Notes: generated by a model not told the origin, from the letters alone. A DNA stretch of 64,000 bases from Agromyces humatus (GCF_021228295.1 NZ_JAJQPD010000003.1:310001-374000), one strand, 5' to 3'; shown: positions 43,163 through 51,970, numbered from the stretch's first letter. A program made the numbers and translations.

Positions 43163-44269
43163 ATGTCCGTGACCATCGGCGGCGTAGAGCTCTACATGGG
43201 ACCGAAGTCGGTCGGCGCCCCCGACGACCTCGATCTCGCCATCCGCGACTTCATCGGCGCGGCCGAGCACAGCCTCGCGATCGCCGTGCAGGAGATCGAC
43301 TCGCGACCGATCGCCGAGGCGATCCTCGAGGCGAAGCGGCGAGGGGTGCGGGTGCGGGTCATCCTCGAGGGCGACTACCTCACCGAGGAGAAGGCGCTCG
43401 CCGATCCCTGGAACAGCAAGGGCGCGCACGAGGAGAACCGCTTGATCCAGGGCGCGCTGCTCAAGGCGAAGGTCGACGTCATCACCGACCTGAACCGCAA
43501 GATCTTCCACCAGAAGTTCATCGTGCGCGACTCGCGCAAGCCGCGGGCCGCCGTGCTCACGGGGTCGACCAACTTCACCCTGACCGACACCGGCACGAAC
43601 GCGACCGCGGGAATCGGTTCCGGACAGAACCTCAATCACATCGTCGTGCTGCACGGACAGCGCGCGGCGACCGAGTACGCTCGCGAGTTCGAGCGCATGC
43701 GGTCGGGCACCTTCGGCGACCTGCACGAGCGGGTCGAACCCAAGCCCAAGGAGTTCGACCTGCCCGCCGTGCGGATCAAGCCCCTGTTCGCACCGCGGCA
43801 CGGTCCCGAGATGGAGATCATGAAGCAGATGCTGAAGGCGAAGGACTCGATCGACTTCGCGGTGTTCACGTTCTCGCAGTCGTCGGGCATCGACGACACG
43901 ATGATCCGGATCCGCCCGCTCGTCGGACGTATCCGCGGCGTGCTGGACCGCGACCAGGGCGCGGCGAAGTGGGCGGCGACGAGCAATCTGGGGCACGGCG
44001 ACGTGCAACTCTTCGCCAACAAGCGCAACACCGGCGTGCGCAAGCTGCACCACAAGCTCATGGTCATCGACGAGCGCATGCTCATCGTCGGCAGCTTCAA
44101 CTACACGGAGCCGGCGAACACGCTCAACGACGAGAACATCATCGTGATCGGCGACCTCGAAGAGCAGGATGCCGTCGCCGAGGCGGCCCAGCGCGAGCTC
44201 GCCGCCTACGCGCTCACCGAGATCGATCGCATCATCGCCGACCTGTCGTCACCGATCCCCGTCGTGTGA
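43163..44269 (+). CDS. phospholipase D-like protein with two HKD motifs
   Basis: A 368-residue cytoplasmic protein with both catalytic HxK(x)4D motifs, at His116/Lys118/Asp123 (HQKFIVRD) and His296/Lys298/Asp303 (HHKLMVID), each followed by the GS-N segment (GSTNFT, GSFNYT). PLD-fold enzymes act on phosphodiesters in lipids or nucleic acids. The absence of membrane segments argues against cardiolipin synthase and leaves a nuclease or phospholipase. AAGAGG precedes the ATG. Stands alone. Confidence 0.85.
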   Translation: MSVTIGGVELYMGPKSVGAPDDLDLAIRDFIGAAEHSLAIAVQEIDSRPIAEAILEAKRRGVRVRVILEGDYLTEEKALADPWNSKGAHEENRLIQGALLKAKVDVITDLNRKIFHQKFIVRDSRKPRAAVLTGSTNFTLTDTGTNATAGIGSGQNLNHIVVLHGQRAATEYAREFERMRSGTFGDLHERVEPKPKEFDLPAVRIKPLFAPRHGPEMEIMKQMLKAKDSIDFAVFTFSQSSGIDDTMIRIRPLVGRIRGVLDRDQGAAKWAATSNLGHGDVQLFANKRNTGVRKLHHKLMVIDERMLIVGSFNYTEPANTLNDENIIVIGDLEEQDAVAEAAQRELAAYALTEIDRIIADLSSPIPVV

Positions 44270-44337
44270 GACCGTGAATCACGGATGTCCCGCCCCGGCG
44301 GACTCGTCGAGGTGCGACATCCGCAGCCCGCAGCCGA

Positions 44338-44802
44338 TCAGACCCGCGTGAGGTAGGCCTCGATGCGGTCGAACGCGCCGACCCACGCCATCGTCTCGAA
44401 GAAGTCGCGGATCTCGGGCGTCGGGAATCCGGTCTGCACGACCGTCATGAGGGTGCCGCCGTCGACCGCGTCGAAGGTGACCTCGATGTGCGTGGTCATC
44501 TCCTGGCCGCTCGGGTCGCTGCCAGTGGACTCGGTCACGAGCCGGTGCGGGCGGTCGATCTCGAGGAAGGTCTGCACCTCGGTGAACAGCGTGTCGCGGT
44601 CGGGACCCCACACCGCCTTCTGCGTGCCGCCGACGCGCAGGTCGACCTCGATCTCGACGATGCCCGGCTCTTCGTCGAGGATCGAGAACCAGATCTTCTG
44701 CCTCTCGGCGTCGGTGTAGGCGTCGAAGACCGCCTCGGGACTCGCGGGCAGCTGCCGCGTCATGCGCAGGCCGATCGTCTCGTTCGTCTGGGTGTCGCTC
44801 AT
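44338..44802 (-). CDS. SRPBCC (AHSA1-like) domain protein
   Basis: A 154-residue START/Bet v1-fold protein: LPASPEAVFDAYTDAERQKIW, LRVGGTQKAVWGPD and HIEVTFDAVDGGTLMTVVQTGF. Such proteins bind hydrophobic ligands. Its start overlaps the end of the ArsR-type regulator by four bases, a pairing repeatedly seen in bacteria in which the regulator controls the SRPBCC partner. AAGGGA upstream of the ATG. Confidence 0.88.
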   Translation of the reverse strand: MSDTQTNETIGLRMTRQLPASPEAVFDAYTDAERQKIWFSILDEEPGIVEIEVDLRVGGTQKAVWGPDRDTLFTEVQTFLEIDRPHRLVTESTGSDPSGQEMTTHIEVTFDAVDGGTLMTVVQTGFPTPEIRDFFETMAWVGAFDRIEAYLTRV

Positions 44803-45200
44803 GATTCCGTTCCCTTCGATTCTTGCTTCGTTTCGTCGTGCAGGGTGAAGTACGCCTCGAGGCCGTCGAGCCTGCGCTCCCAGAGGCGCTGGTAGAAGCT
44901 GATCCACGCCATGGCGTCGTCCAATCGCTCGGTACCGAGCCGGCACTGCCGTACACGGCCGACCTTCTCGGTCGTCACGAGGCCGGCCGCCTCGAGCACG
45001 TCGACGTGCTTGCGGATGCCCGTGAGCGTCATGCCCGCCGGCATCGCGAGCTCGGTGATCGTGGCCGGGCCGTCGCCGAGCCGGGTGAGGATGCCCCGCC
45101 TCGTCTCGTCGGAGAGGGCCGCGAACGCTCGATCCAGCGCCTCGCGCCCCGATGTCTCGCGCCCCGATGCCTCGCGCCCCAATGCCTGTTGCTGAACCAT
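44799..45200 (-). CDS. ArsR/SmtB-type winged-helix regulator (SRPBCC-linked)
   Basis: A 133-residue regulator with ALSDETRRGILTRLGDG and MTLTGIRKHVDVLEAAGLV as the DNA-binding core and a RQCRLGTERL wing. The single cysteine is in the wing, so it is not a metal sensor. The N-terminal SGREA/SGRET residues come from a 15-bp tandem repeat. The ATG at 45200 lies inside a palindrome and 7 bases after TACACT, hence probably leaderless and autorepressed. First gene of a two-gene unit with the SRPBCC protein. Confidence 0.9.
   Translation of the reverse strand: MVQQQALGREASGRETSGREALDRAFAALSDETRRGILTRLGDGPATITELAMPAGMTLTGIRKHVDVLEAAGLVTTEKVGRVRQCRLGTERLDDAMAWISFYQRLWERRLDGLEAYFTLHDETKQESKGTES
45141..45185. 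repeat. 15-bp tandem repeat, three copies, inside a regulator gene
   Basis: Unit CTCGCGCCCCGATGt/c at 45141-45155 and 45156-45170 and a third copy at 45171-45185 with one further change. In frame it encodes a five-residue repeat near the N-terminus of the ArsR-type regulator, so copy-number change would lengthen the protein without frameshift. Confidence 0.8.
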
Positions 45201-45236
45201 GTGGTTCAGTGTAGAACACTGAACCACAAAGTTCAA
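45192..45236 (-). promoter_or_regulatory. autoregulated leaderless promoter with triple operator
   Basis: On the minus strand: -35 TTGAAC (45231-45236), 17 bases, -10 TACACT (45208-45213), 7 bases, ATG. Overlapping perfect inverted repeats cover it: CTGAACCA-TG-TGGTTCAG (45192-45209, including the start codon) and TGGTTCAGTGT-AGA-ACACTGAACCA (45202-45226). Three copies of the 8-base half-site thus lie across promoter and start, a strong case for autorepression by the ArsR-type product. Confidence 0.82.
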
Positions 45237-45250
45237 TATCCATCTGGAGA

Positions 45251-46657
45251 CTACATGGTGTCGAGGATCGCGACCAACTGCTCGAACGTCGTGTTCGGGC
45301 TGACGATCGCGAAGCGCGTGTTCGGCCTCCCGCCGTGCGAGCTCGGAGTGACGAACGCGCGCTGCTCGTCGAGCAGTCGTGCCGACCAGGCGTTGTAGTC
45401 GGCCTTCGTCCAGCCCTCGCGCTCGAACACGACGACCGAGAGCTGCGGGTCGCGTACGAGCGAGAAGCCCTCGCGCGACTCGATCTCGCGGGCGATGTCG
45501 GCGGCGAGCGTGATCGAGTGGCCGATGGCCTCGCGGTATGCAGCGCCACCGTAGGTCGCGAGCGAGAACCAGAACGGCAGGCCGCGGGCGCGGCGGGTGA
45601 GGTGCGCGGCGTAGTCCGACGGGCTCCACTCGCTCGTCTCGGTGAGGGTGTCGAGGTACTCGGCATGCTGGGTGTGCGCCCGGCGCCCGGCCTCGGGGTC
45701 GCGGTAGATGAGCGCGCACGCATCGAACGGCGCGAACAGCCACTTGTGCGGGTCGACGATCACCGAGTCGGCGTGCTCGACTCCGGCGAAGCGGGCGCGG
45801 GTCAGCGGCGAGAGCATCGCGGCGAGTCCGTAGGCGCCGTCGACATGCAGCCAGAAGTCGAAGTCCTCCTTGAGCGCGGCGATCGAGGCGACGTCGTCGA
45901 CGATGCCGAAGTTGGTCGAGCCCGCGGTCGCCACGACGGCGAAGACGGATGCCCCGTGCTCAGCCAGTGCCGCCCGCACGTCGTCGCCCCGCAGCATGCC
46001 GTCGTCGGCCGGCTTCACGGGCACCACGTCGACGTCCATGACGCGTGCGGCCGAGGCGATCGAGGAGTGCGCCTCTGCGCTGCAGACGACCTTCCACCGG
46101 CCTCCGGGCGGGGTCGGGGCATCGGGAGCACCGGACTCGGCGAGCACGTGCCGCGCGTGGTCGCGTGCCGCGACCAGCGCCGAGAGGTTGCCGAGCGTGC
46201 CGCCCTGCACGAACACGCCGCCCGACGTCGCGGGCAGGCCGAACTCGTGGGCGAGCCACGAGAGCACCTCGTTCTCGGCGTACACGGCTCCGGCGCCCTC
46301 GAGCCAGGAGCCGCCGTACAGCGCGCTCGCCGAGACGACGAGATCGAACGCCGTCGCGGCCTTCGTCGGCGCGGTCGGAATGAACGAGAGGTATTGGGGG
46401 TGGTCGGTCGTGATGCACGCCGGTGCGAGCACGTGCTCGAACACCGAGAGCGCCTTGGTGGCTCCGATGCCGCGCTCGGTGATGGTGCGACCGGCGAGGC
46501 GCGTGAGCTCGGCCTCGGTGCTCGGCTTGTCGAGCGGGGTGTCGTCGCTCAGGATGCGGCGGCGCGAGTAGTCGAGTACGAGGTCGACGATCTGCTCGGT
46601 CTCGCCTGAGACGGTGTGCATGCGGTTCGCCGATGCGGGCTCGTGCCGTGCGTTCAT
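45251..46657 (-). CDS. group II PLP-dependent amino acid decarboxylase
   Basis: A 468-residue enzyme removing the carboxyl group of an amino acid (aromatic amino acid, glutamate or diaminobutyrate type). Visible landmarks: GVFVQGGTLGNLSAL phosphate loop, His197 stacking on the cofactor (SAEAHSSI), Asp273 in HVDGAYG, and the Schiff-base Lys305 in VDPHKWLFAPFD. The ATG at 46657 has AGAGGA upstream. Substrate not determinable; the PQYLSFIPTAPTK segment places it in the tyrosine/aromatic-like branch. Stands alone. Confidence 0.9.
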   Translation of the reverse strand: MNARHEPASANRMHTVSGETEQIVDLVLDYSRRRILSDDTPLDKPSTEAELTRLAGRTITERGIGATKALSVFEHVLAPACITTDHPQYLSFIPTAPTKAATAFDLVVSASALYGGSWLEGAGAVYAENEVLSWLAHEFGLPATSGGVFVQGGTLGNLSALVAARDHARHVLAESGAPDAPTPPGGRWKVVCSAEAHSSIASAARVMDVDVVPVKPADDGMLRGDDVRAALAEHGASVFAVVATAGSTNFGIVDDVASIAALKEDFDFWLHVDGAYGLAAMLSPLTRARFAGVEHADSVIVDPHKWLFAPFDACALIYRDPEAGRRAHTQHAEYLDTLTETSEWSPSDYAAHLTRRARGLPFWFSLATYGGAAYREAIGHSITLAADIAREIESREGFSLVRDPQLSVVVFEREGWTKADYNAWSARLLDEQRAFVTPSSHGGRPNTRFAIVSPNTTFEQLVAILDTM

Positions 46658-46867
46658 GGGTGGATCCTCTCAACTGCCCGGCCCGGGGCTGACCGCGGGC
46701 CCGGAGAAGGTTCGCACACGACCGGGCGGTTCTGCAAAAAGACGCTGGAGAATCGGCGCTAGACGCGCGATCTCCGCGTCGAATCAGGAATCTATGCACA
46801 TTCAGTGCGTCGTCTCACGGATGCCGCAAACCGAAGCTGCGACATCCGTGAGCCGTACTCGCAACCC

Positions 46868-47326
46868 CTATGCGCGGTCGAAGCGCGCGCCCGCCGGGAC
46901 GGAATCGAGCAGCATGAACACGAGCAGGATGATGCTGCCGACGAACGGGATGAAGGCGAGGAAGAAGTACCCGCCCGACCGGTTGGTGTCGTGCAGGCGG
47001 CGCCACACGAGGGCGAGCCCGGGCACGACCGTGGCCAGCGCCCACGCCGCGTAGATCGCCACGCCGAGGCCGAACAGCGGGCCGGGAACCATGCCACCGG
47101 TCGCGCTCGTGGTCGCACCCGAGAAGGCGAGCGTCATCATCAGGCCGTACAGCACGCTCGAGATGATCACGCTCGCGAGCGTCCACCACCAGTACTCGCT
47201 GCGGCTGGCGCGACCCGAGAACGTCGCGTACTTGGTGAAGAACCGCGAGACGGCCTGGCCGAAGCTCGCACCGTAGAGCGGTGCGGCGAGCGGAACCTGA
47301 GTGGTCGGCACGGTGGTGTTGGTCAT
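46868..47326 (-). CDS. DUF805 membrane protein
   Basis: A 152-residue membrane protein with the DUF805 pattern: FFTKYATFSGRASRSEYWWW, then WRRLHDTNRSGGYFF and FIPFVGSIILLVFML, giving three or four helices. Function unknown. A purine-rich AAGGAG lies before the start at 47326. Confidence 0.9.
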   Translation of the reverse strand: MTNTTVPTTQVPLAAPLYGASFGQAVSRFFTKYATFSGRASRSEYWWWTLASVIISSVLYGLMMTLAFSGATTSATGGMVPGPLFGLGVAIYAAWALATVVPGLALVWRRLHDTNRSGGYFFLAFIPFVGSIILLVFMLLDSVPAGARFDRA

Positions 47327-47413
47327 GGAACTCCTTCGGGATCGGGTGGCGGCGGTGTGCGCCGCGCCAATACTGTCGGACGCCGGGTCCCGAGCGATAG
47401 GGGGAGCGGTGCC

Positions 47414-49189
47414 CTATTCCGCTCCCGGCCCTTTCAGTTCGATGCTGATCTGCTCGGCGTCGAGCTCCTCGAGGGCGGCACCGAGCGCGGCCGCGCTGAA
47501 GAGTCCCTCGTCGCGTGCGTCGAGCAGGGCCTCGCGCTCGGCGCGGATCATGCGCAGTCGCAGCAGCCGCACCTGCTCGGCGTCGATCAGGCGATCGGAT
47601 GTCCCGTGGCCGCGGCCTGCGGCATCCGCACCGGTCTTCGCAGCGGTGGCCGGCGTCGGCTCCTCGTCGGCGCCCTCGTCGGCCGACGTGAGCCAGGCCG
47701 CCCGCATGCGCTCGGCCGTCGTGCGCAGTCGCGGGTCGAGCGAGTCGTCGGCGTCGAGCTCGTCGAACGCGGCGGCGCGCATGACCCGCTTCAGCTCGTG
47801 CCGCTCGGCGTACGTGTCACCGGGGTCGCGCACCGGCAGCAGCCACCGCACGAGCCACGGCAGTGTGCCGCCCTGCACGAGCAGCGATCCGACGGCCACG
47901 ACGAACGCGATGAGCACGAGCATCGCGCGACTCGGCGTGTCTGCGGGAAGGGTCTGGGCGGCGGCGAGGGTGACGACGCCGCGCATGCCCGCCCAGACCA
48001 CGATCGTTCCCTCGCGCCAGCCGAGCGTCTCGTCGAGGTAGTAGTCGATGTCGGCGACCCGGCGGCGCATCATGGTGCGGAACCGTTCGGACTGCGCGGT
48101 CGAGGGCGCGCGCGAGCCGGTGGGCGAACCAGCCGTCGCGCCCGGCGGGAGACGCCCGGCTCGGTCGGCCAGCATCTGCTTGAACTCGCCGCCTCGCCGC
48201 GCGCGCCGACCGAGCGCCGCGAGCAGCGGCGCCACGTAGGCCGCGCGGATCAGGATGACGGCGACGAACGCGATCGCCGCGATGCGGATCGCGGCCCACA
48301 CGCCCTCGTGCGCACGCTCGACCTCGTCGACGATGGCGGCCAGCTCGAGCCCCATGACGAGGAACACCGCGCCCTCGAGCACGAGCTCGACGGTGCGCCA
48401 ACTCTGCACGTCCGAGAGCCGATGCTGCGGTGACAGGAACCGCGCCGCCCCCCGCCCCGTGATGAGGCCGGCGACGACCGCGGCGACGAGACCCGAGGCG
48501 CCGAGCTGCTCAGCCGGGATCGACGCGATGAAGGGCATCGTGAACGAGATCACGGTGTTCACGGTCGGGTTCGACACGCGTGCGCGCAGGCGCAGGTTGA
48601 GCCATCCGACGATCGCGCCGATCACGATCGCGACCGCCACCGAATAGACGAACGTGCCGACGACGCCCCAGAGCGTGACGGATGCCGCTGCGCCCGCGAT
48701 CGCCGTGCGCAGCAGCACAAGCGCGGTCGCGTCGTTCAGCAGACTCTCGCCGTCGAGCATCGCCGAGACCCTCGGTGACACTCCGAGACGTTTGACGATC
48801 GACGTCGCGACGGCGTCGGTGGGGCTGAGGATCGCACCGAGCGCGATGCCCATCGCGAGCCCGAGGTCGGGGATGAGCCAGGTGAAGAGCACCCCGAGCA
48901 GCACCGAGGTGATCACGACGAGCACGACCGAGAGGCCGCTGATGGCGGTGAAGTCGCGGCGGAACTCCATCGTCGGCATCGACACCGCGGCCGAGTACAG
49001 CAGCGGCGGCAGCACACCGGCGATGATCCACTCGGGGTCGACCTCGAACGGGGGCACCTCGGGGAGCAGGCTCACGCCGATGCCCACGAGCACGAGCAGC
49101 AGCGGCGACGCCACGCCGAGCTTCGGGCCGATCGCGGCCGCGCCGGTGATCGCCAGCAGCGCGAGTACCGCGATGACGAGCAGTTCCAT
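47414..49189 (-). CDS. CPA1-type Na+/H+ antiporter
   Basis: A 591-residue cation/proton exchanger. About twelve helices occupy residues 1-440, with ILSPTDAVATSIVKRLG and GESLLNDATALVL, the Asp-containing ion site of the CPA1 family. The C-terminal 150 residues are a charged cytoplasmic tail (LRLRMIRAEREALLDARDEG) likely to regulate activity. It keeps pH and sodium low inside. ATG at 49189. A 30-codon ORF with a strong RBS ends 11 bases upstream and may be co-transcribed. Confidence 0.92.
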   Translation of the reverse strand: MELLVIAVLALLAITGAAAIGPKLGVASPLLLVLVGIGVSLLPEVPPFEVDPEWIIAGVLPPLLYSAAVSMPTMEFRRDFTAISGLSVVLVVITSVLLGVLFTWLIPDLGLAMGIALGAILSPTDAVATSIVKRLGVSPRVSAMLDGESLLNDATALVLLRTAIAGAAASVTLWGVVGTFVYSVAVAIVIGAIVGWLNLRLRARVSNPTVNTVISFTMPFIASIPAEQLGASGLVAAVVAGLITGRGAARFLSPQHRLSDVQSWRTVELVLEGAVFLVMGLELAAIVDEVERAHEGVWAAIRIAAIAFVAVILIRAAYVAPLLAALGRRARRGGEFKQMLADRAGRLPPGATAGSPTGSRAPSTAQSERFRTMMRRRVADIDYYLDETLGWREGTIVVWAGMRGVVTLAAAQTLPADTPSRAMLVLIAFVVAVGSLLVQGGTLPWLVRWLLPVRDPGDTYAERHELKRVMRAAAFDELDADDSLDPRLRTTAERMRAAWLTSADEGADEEPTPATAAKTGADAAGRGHGTSDRLIDAEQVRLLRLRMIRAEREALLDARDEGLFSAAALGAALEELDAEQISIELKGPGAE

Positions 49190-49200
49190 CGGCGCCGAGG

Positions 49201-49293
49201 CTACTCGTCGTCGTCGTCGTTGTCGTCGTGGCGGCGGGGCGGAGCCGGATTGTCGATCGCCGGGTCGTGGTCGGGCAGGTGTTGCGTCGTCAT
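49201..49293 (-). CDS. small ORF, 30-residue His/Asp-rich peptide
   Basis: Starts ATG at 49293 after a very strong GGAGGGGG site and stops at 49201, 11 bases before the antiporter start. The peptide begins MTTQHLPDHDP and ends in an acidic run (HDDNDDDDE). No known family. It may be a leader peptide, a regulatory microprotein for the antiporter, or a cation-binding peptide; translation is suggested by the RBS only. Confidence 0.45.
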   Translation of the reverse strand: MTTQHLPDHDPAIDNPAPPRRHDDNDDDDE

Positions 49294-49389
49294 CGGCTTC
49301 CCCCTCCACCGATCGCGGAATGCCGCGAAGCCGGGTGCGTGCCCCGTGGTCGGCAGAATGGCACGGCACGGCGTGGGCCGCAATGGTCG

Positions 49390-49422
49390 CGTTCGCCTCG
49401 CGTTCGCCTCGCGTTCGCGCTC
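49390..49422. repeat. short direct repeat CGTTCGCCTCG
   Basis: Two exact copies (49390-49400, 49401-49411) and a partial third follow each other in the gap before the DRGH nuclease gene. Probably simple slippage. Confidence 0.55.
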
Positions 49423-49456
49423 GCGCGATGTGGGCGGGTCGTGGTCGAGTGGTCGC

Positions 49457-50290
49457 ATGGGCTTCGATGCGCGGTTCCTGGGGGTTCGAGCGGCGATGCC
49501 GCGATTCGAGGCGACGGATGTCTCGACCGGCGTCGTTCGCGAGGCCACCGTCGAACTCGACTACCGGCATTTCGCGGTGGTGCTCGACACGACCCGCCGC
49601 TTCGCGCGTGCCACCGGCGTCAACATCGACGGGGCGGCGCTCGTCGACCTCGACCGCGGCGGCAACGAGTGGCGGTTCGACGAGCGCATCCCCGCCGACT
49701 GGCAGGCCGGACCCGAGGTGTACGCCCGCAACGACCTCGACCGCGGGCACCTCGTGCGCCGTCGCGACCCGGTGTGGGGCGCCCCCGCGGTCGCGGCGAA
49801 GGCGAACGCCGACACGTTCCACTACACGAATGCCGCGCCCCAGGCCGCGGGCTTCAACCAGTCGAAGGAGCTCTGGCTCGGCCTCGAAGATCACGTCCTC
49901 GAGCACGCCGCCGCACACGGGCAGCGGCTCAGCGTGTTCACCGCCCCGGTGCTCGGCGAGGCCGACCCGCCCTACCGCGGTATCCAGGTGCCGCTGCGGT
50001 TCTGGAAGATCGCGGCATGGAACGCCGGCACCACCGACGACGCAGAGCTCGCCGCAGTGGGGTTCATCCTCGACCAGGCGCCGCTGGTCGACACGAGCGA
50101 ACTGCGCGAGTCGACTCCCGGCGAGGCGCCCGCGGTCGGCCCGTTCCGTACCTTCCAGGTACCCATCGGCGACATCGCGGTGATCACGGGGCTGCTCATG
50201 CCTGAACTCGTCGCCGCCGATCGCCTGCCGGCGACCATCGCCGCCGCGGGATGGCGCGAGCTCGAGACATCCGATCAGATCCTGCTCTGA
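49457..50290 (+). CDS. DNA/RNA non-specific endonuclease (DRGH type)
   Basis: A 277-residue nuclease of the NUC1/EndoG superfamily: NDLDRGHLVRR with catalytic His98, FHYTNAAPQAAGFNQ with Asn125 and Asn134 for Mg2+, and WLGLEDHVLEHA. Relatives degrade DNA and RNA and are usually exported. No signal peptide is visible from the ATG at 49457, so it is either cytoplasmic, exported by another route, or starts upstream. No inhibitor gene is adjacent. Confidence 0.88.
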   Translation: MGFDARFLGVRAAMPRFEATDVSTGVVREATVELDYRHFAVVLDTTRRFARATGVNIDGAALVDLDRGGNEWRFDERIPADWQAGPEVYARNDLDRGHLVRRRDPVWGAPAVAAKANADTFHYTNAAPQAAGFNQSKELWLGLEDHVLEHAAAHGQRLSVFTAPVLGEADPPYRGIQVPLRFWKIAAWNAGTTDDAELAAVGFILDQAPLVDTSELRESTPGEAPAVGPFRTFQVPIGDIAVITGLLMPELVAADRLPATIAAAGWRELETSDQILL

Positions 50291-50449
50291 GTGAGCCCGG
50301 CTCAGGCGACGGGCGAGGAGTCCTGCAACGCGTGTGACCTTCTGGGGGTTCGGCGACATTCCTGTAGTGAGCGGTGCCGTGGACCGAAGCGGCGGCATCG
50401 ACATCGCGCGTCCGGGAGTACGAAGCGCACACGGAAGGGGTGATCCATC

Positions 50450-51217
50450 ATGGTGATCCGTTCTCTGCACACGCTCGCTGTGGTCGCCGTCGTGTTGGCG
50501 GTCACTGCCTGCGCATCGGGTCCGGCGTCCGGGCCAGGCCCGAGTCCGTCGCCTGCCTCGCCGCCGGCGACATCCCCGGATTCGATCCCGTCGGAGGCTC
50601 CGCAGATCACCATCGGGAGCCCGGTCGCCGACGCGACGGTCTCAGTCCCGTTCACCGTGAGCGGTGAGGCGAATACCTTCGAGGCCGCGCTCACCGTCGA
50701 CGCCGTCGACGAGTCGGGCATGGTTGCGTGCGTTCGCCACCTCACCGCGACGTCAGGCTCGGGCACGCCCGGCACCTGGGAGGGCACGCTGGCATTCGGG
50801 CCGGAGGAGGACGCGCTGCCAGTCAGGTTGCGTGCGTATGCGCGCAGCGCGAAGGACGGCTCGGTCGTCGGCCTGGTCGAGTTCCCGATCACGATTTCAC
50901 CCGATCGACCGCCGATCATCCTGACGAGCCCCGCCTGCGGCCAGGTGTACGAGGTCGGGAGCCTCATCCTGGTGACGGGCACGGCGAACCTCTTCGAAGC
51001 CGCGCTCACGGTCGATGTGCGCGACGCGTCGGGGACGACCGTCGCCACGCTTCAGGTGACGGCGGATGAGTGCTGCGTGGAGTCGAACTTCAGCTCGAGG
51101 TTGACGCTGCCGGCCGACCTTTCGCCCGGCCTCTACGACGTGGTGGCCTACAGCCTGAGCGCGAAGGACGGCAGCGTCGAGAACGAGTTCCCGGTGCAGA
51201 TCGAGGTCCGTGGGTGA
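50450..51217 (+). CDS. lipoprotein with two Gmad2 immunoglobulin-like domains
   Basis: A 255-residue surface lipoprotein. The signal peptide ends in VTAC (Cys21) and a Pro/Ser-rich spacer follows to residue 48. Two Gmad2 domains come next, each opening with ITIGSPVADATVSVPFTVSG or ILTSPACGQVYEVGSLILVTG and containing FEAALTVD. These domains occur in spore-germination and cell-envelope proteins. Probably envelope-structural or ligand-binding; exact role unknown. AAGGGG precedes the ATG. Confidence 0.88.
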   Translation: MVIRSLHTLAVVAVVLAVTACASGPASGPGPSPSPASPPATSPDSIPSEAPQITIGSPVADATVSVPFTVSGEANTFEAALTVDAVDESGMVACVRHLTATSGSGTPGTWEGTLAFGPEEDALPVRLRAYARSAKDGSVVGLVEFPITISPDRPPIILTSPACGQVYEVGSLILVTGTANLFEAALTVDVRDASGTTVATLQVTADECCVESNFSSRLTLPADLSPGLYDVVAYSLSAKDGSVENEFPVQIEVRG

Positions 51218-51406
51218 ATCGCGCGAGGGGCCGCTTCTCTCACGGCATGGGAGCCGCCCTCAGGATGTCGGAGAGCATGTCGCCGCGACGAGGTATCAGT
51301 TCCGGCGGCATCCCCGCACCATCGAGCGGGTCAGGTCTTGTAGCGAGCGGGTGAAGCGTGCTGGCTTGGGCGGTACTGTCGGACCCGTGACCGGGGAGGA
51401 CCTCTG

Positions 51407-51970
51407 ATGCGCAGCGTGACCTATTCGATGGGCGTTTCGCTCGACGGATACATCGTCGGGCCCGACGGCGGCTTCGACTGGACGGAGCCCGACAAGGACG
51501 TCTTCCGCTTCTGGATCGACGAGATTCGAGACGTCGGCGTTCACCTGTTGGGACGACGGCTGTACGAGACGATGCTCTACTGGGAGACCGCCGAACAGGA
51601 TCCATCGCTCGATGATGCAGAGCGCGAGTGGGCCGCACTCTGGAACCCGCTCCCGAAGGTGGTGTTCTCCACCACGCTGTCCACGGTCCAGGGCAATGCC
51701 CGCCTGGCCTCCGGCGGCCTGGCGGAGGAGATCGAGCGGTTACGCGCCGAGCCGGGGGAGGGCGACATCGCGATCGGCGGCGCGACGCTCGCCGCCGAGG
51801 CGGCCGCGTCGGGCCTGATCGACGAATACCGGGTCATCGTCTACCCGGTGCTGGTGGGCGGTGGCATTCCCTTCTTTCCCCAGCACGAGCGCCGCGTGGA
51901 TCTCGAACTCGCCGAGACCCGCACCTTCAACTCGGGAGTCGTCTACCTCAGCTACCGCGTGGCGCGCTGA
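51407..51970 (+). CDS. dihydrofolate reductase family protein (RibD C-terminal type)
   Basis: A 187-residue NADPH-binding reductase: MGVSLDGYIVGPDGGFDW, VHLLGRRLYETMLYW, then GDIAIGGATLAAEAAASGLIDEY and PVLVGGGIPFF. The family reduces folate-like or pyrimidine substrates; this branch (often labelled YyaP/YqjY) is uncharacterised. GGGGAGGA before the ATG. Confidence 0.9.
   Translation: MRSVTYSMGVSLDGYIVGPDGGFDWTEPDKDVFRFWIDEIRDVGVHLLGRRLYETMLYWETAEQDPSLDDAEREWAALWNPLPKVVFSTTLSTVQGNARLASGGLAEEIERLRAEPGEGDIAIGGATLAAEAAASGLIDEYRVIVYPVLVGGGIPFFPQHERRVDLELAETRTFNSGVVYLSYRVAR

Noticed and set aside
45141..45185. CRISPR-like repeat array
   Set aside because: Units are directly abutting with no spacers and lie inside a coding sequence; no cas gene is present.
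46658..46867. Small RNA or gene in the gap before the PLP decarboxylase
   Set aside because: GC-rich complementary patches occur, but no promoter/terminator pair or conserved frame could be identified by eye.
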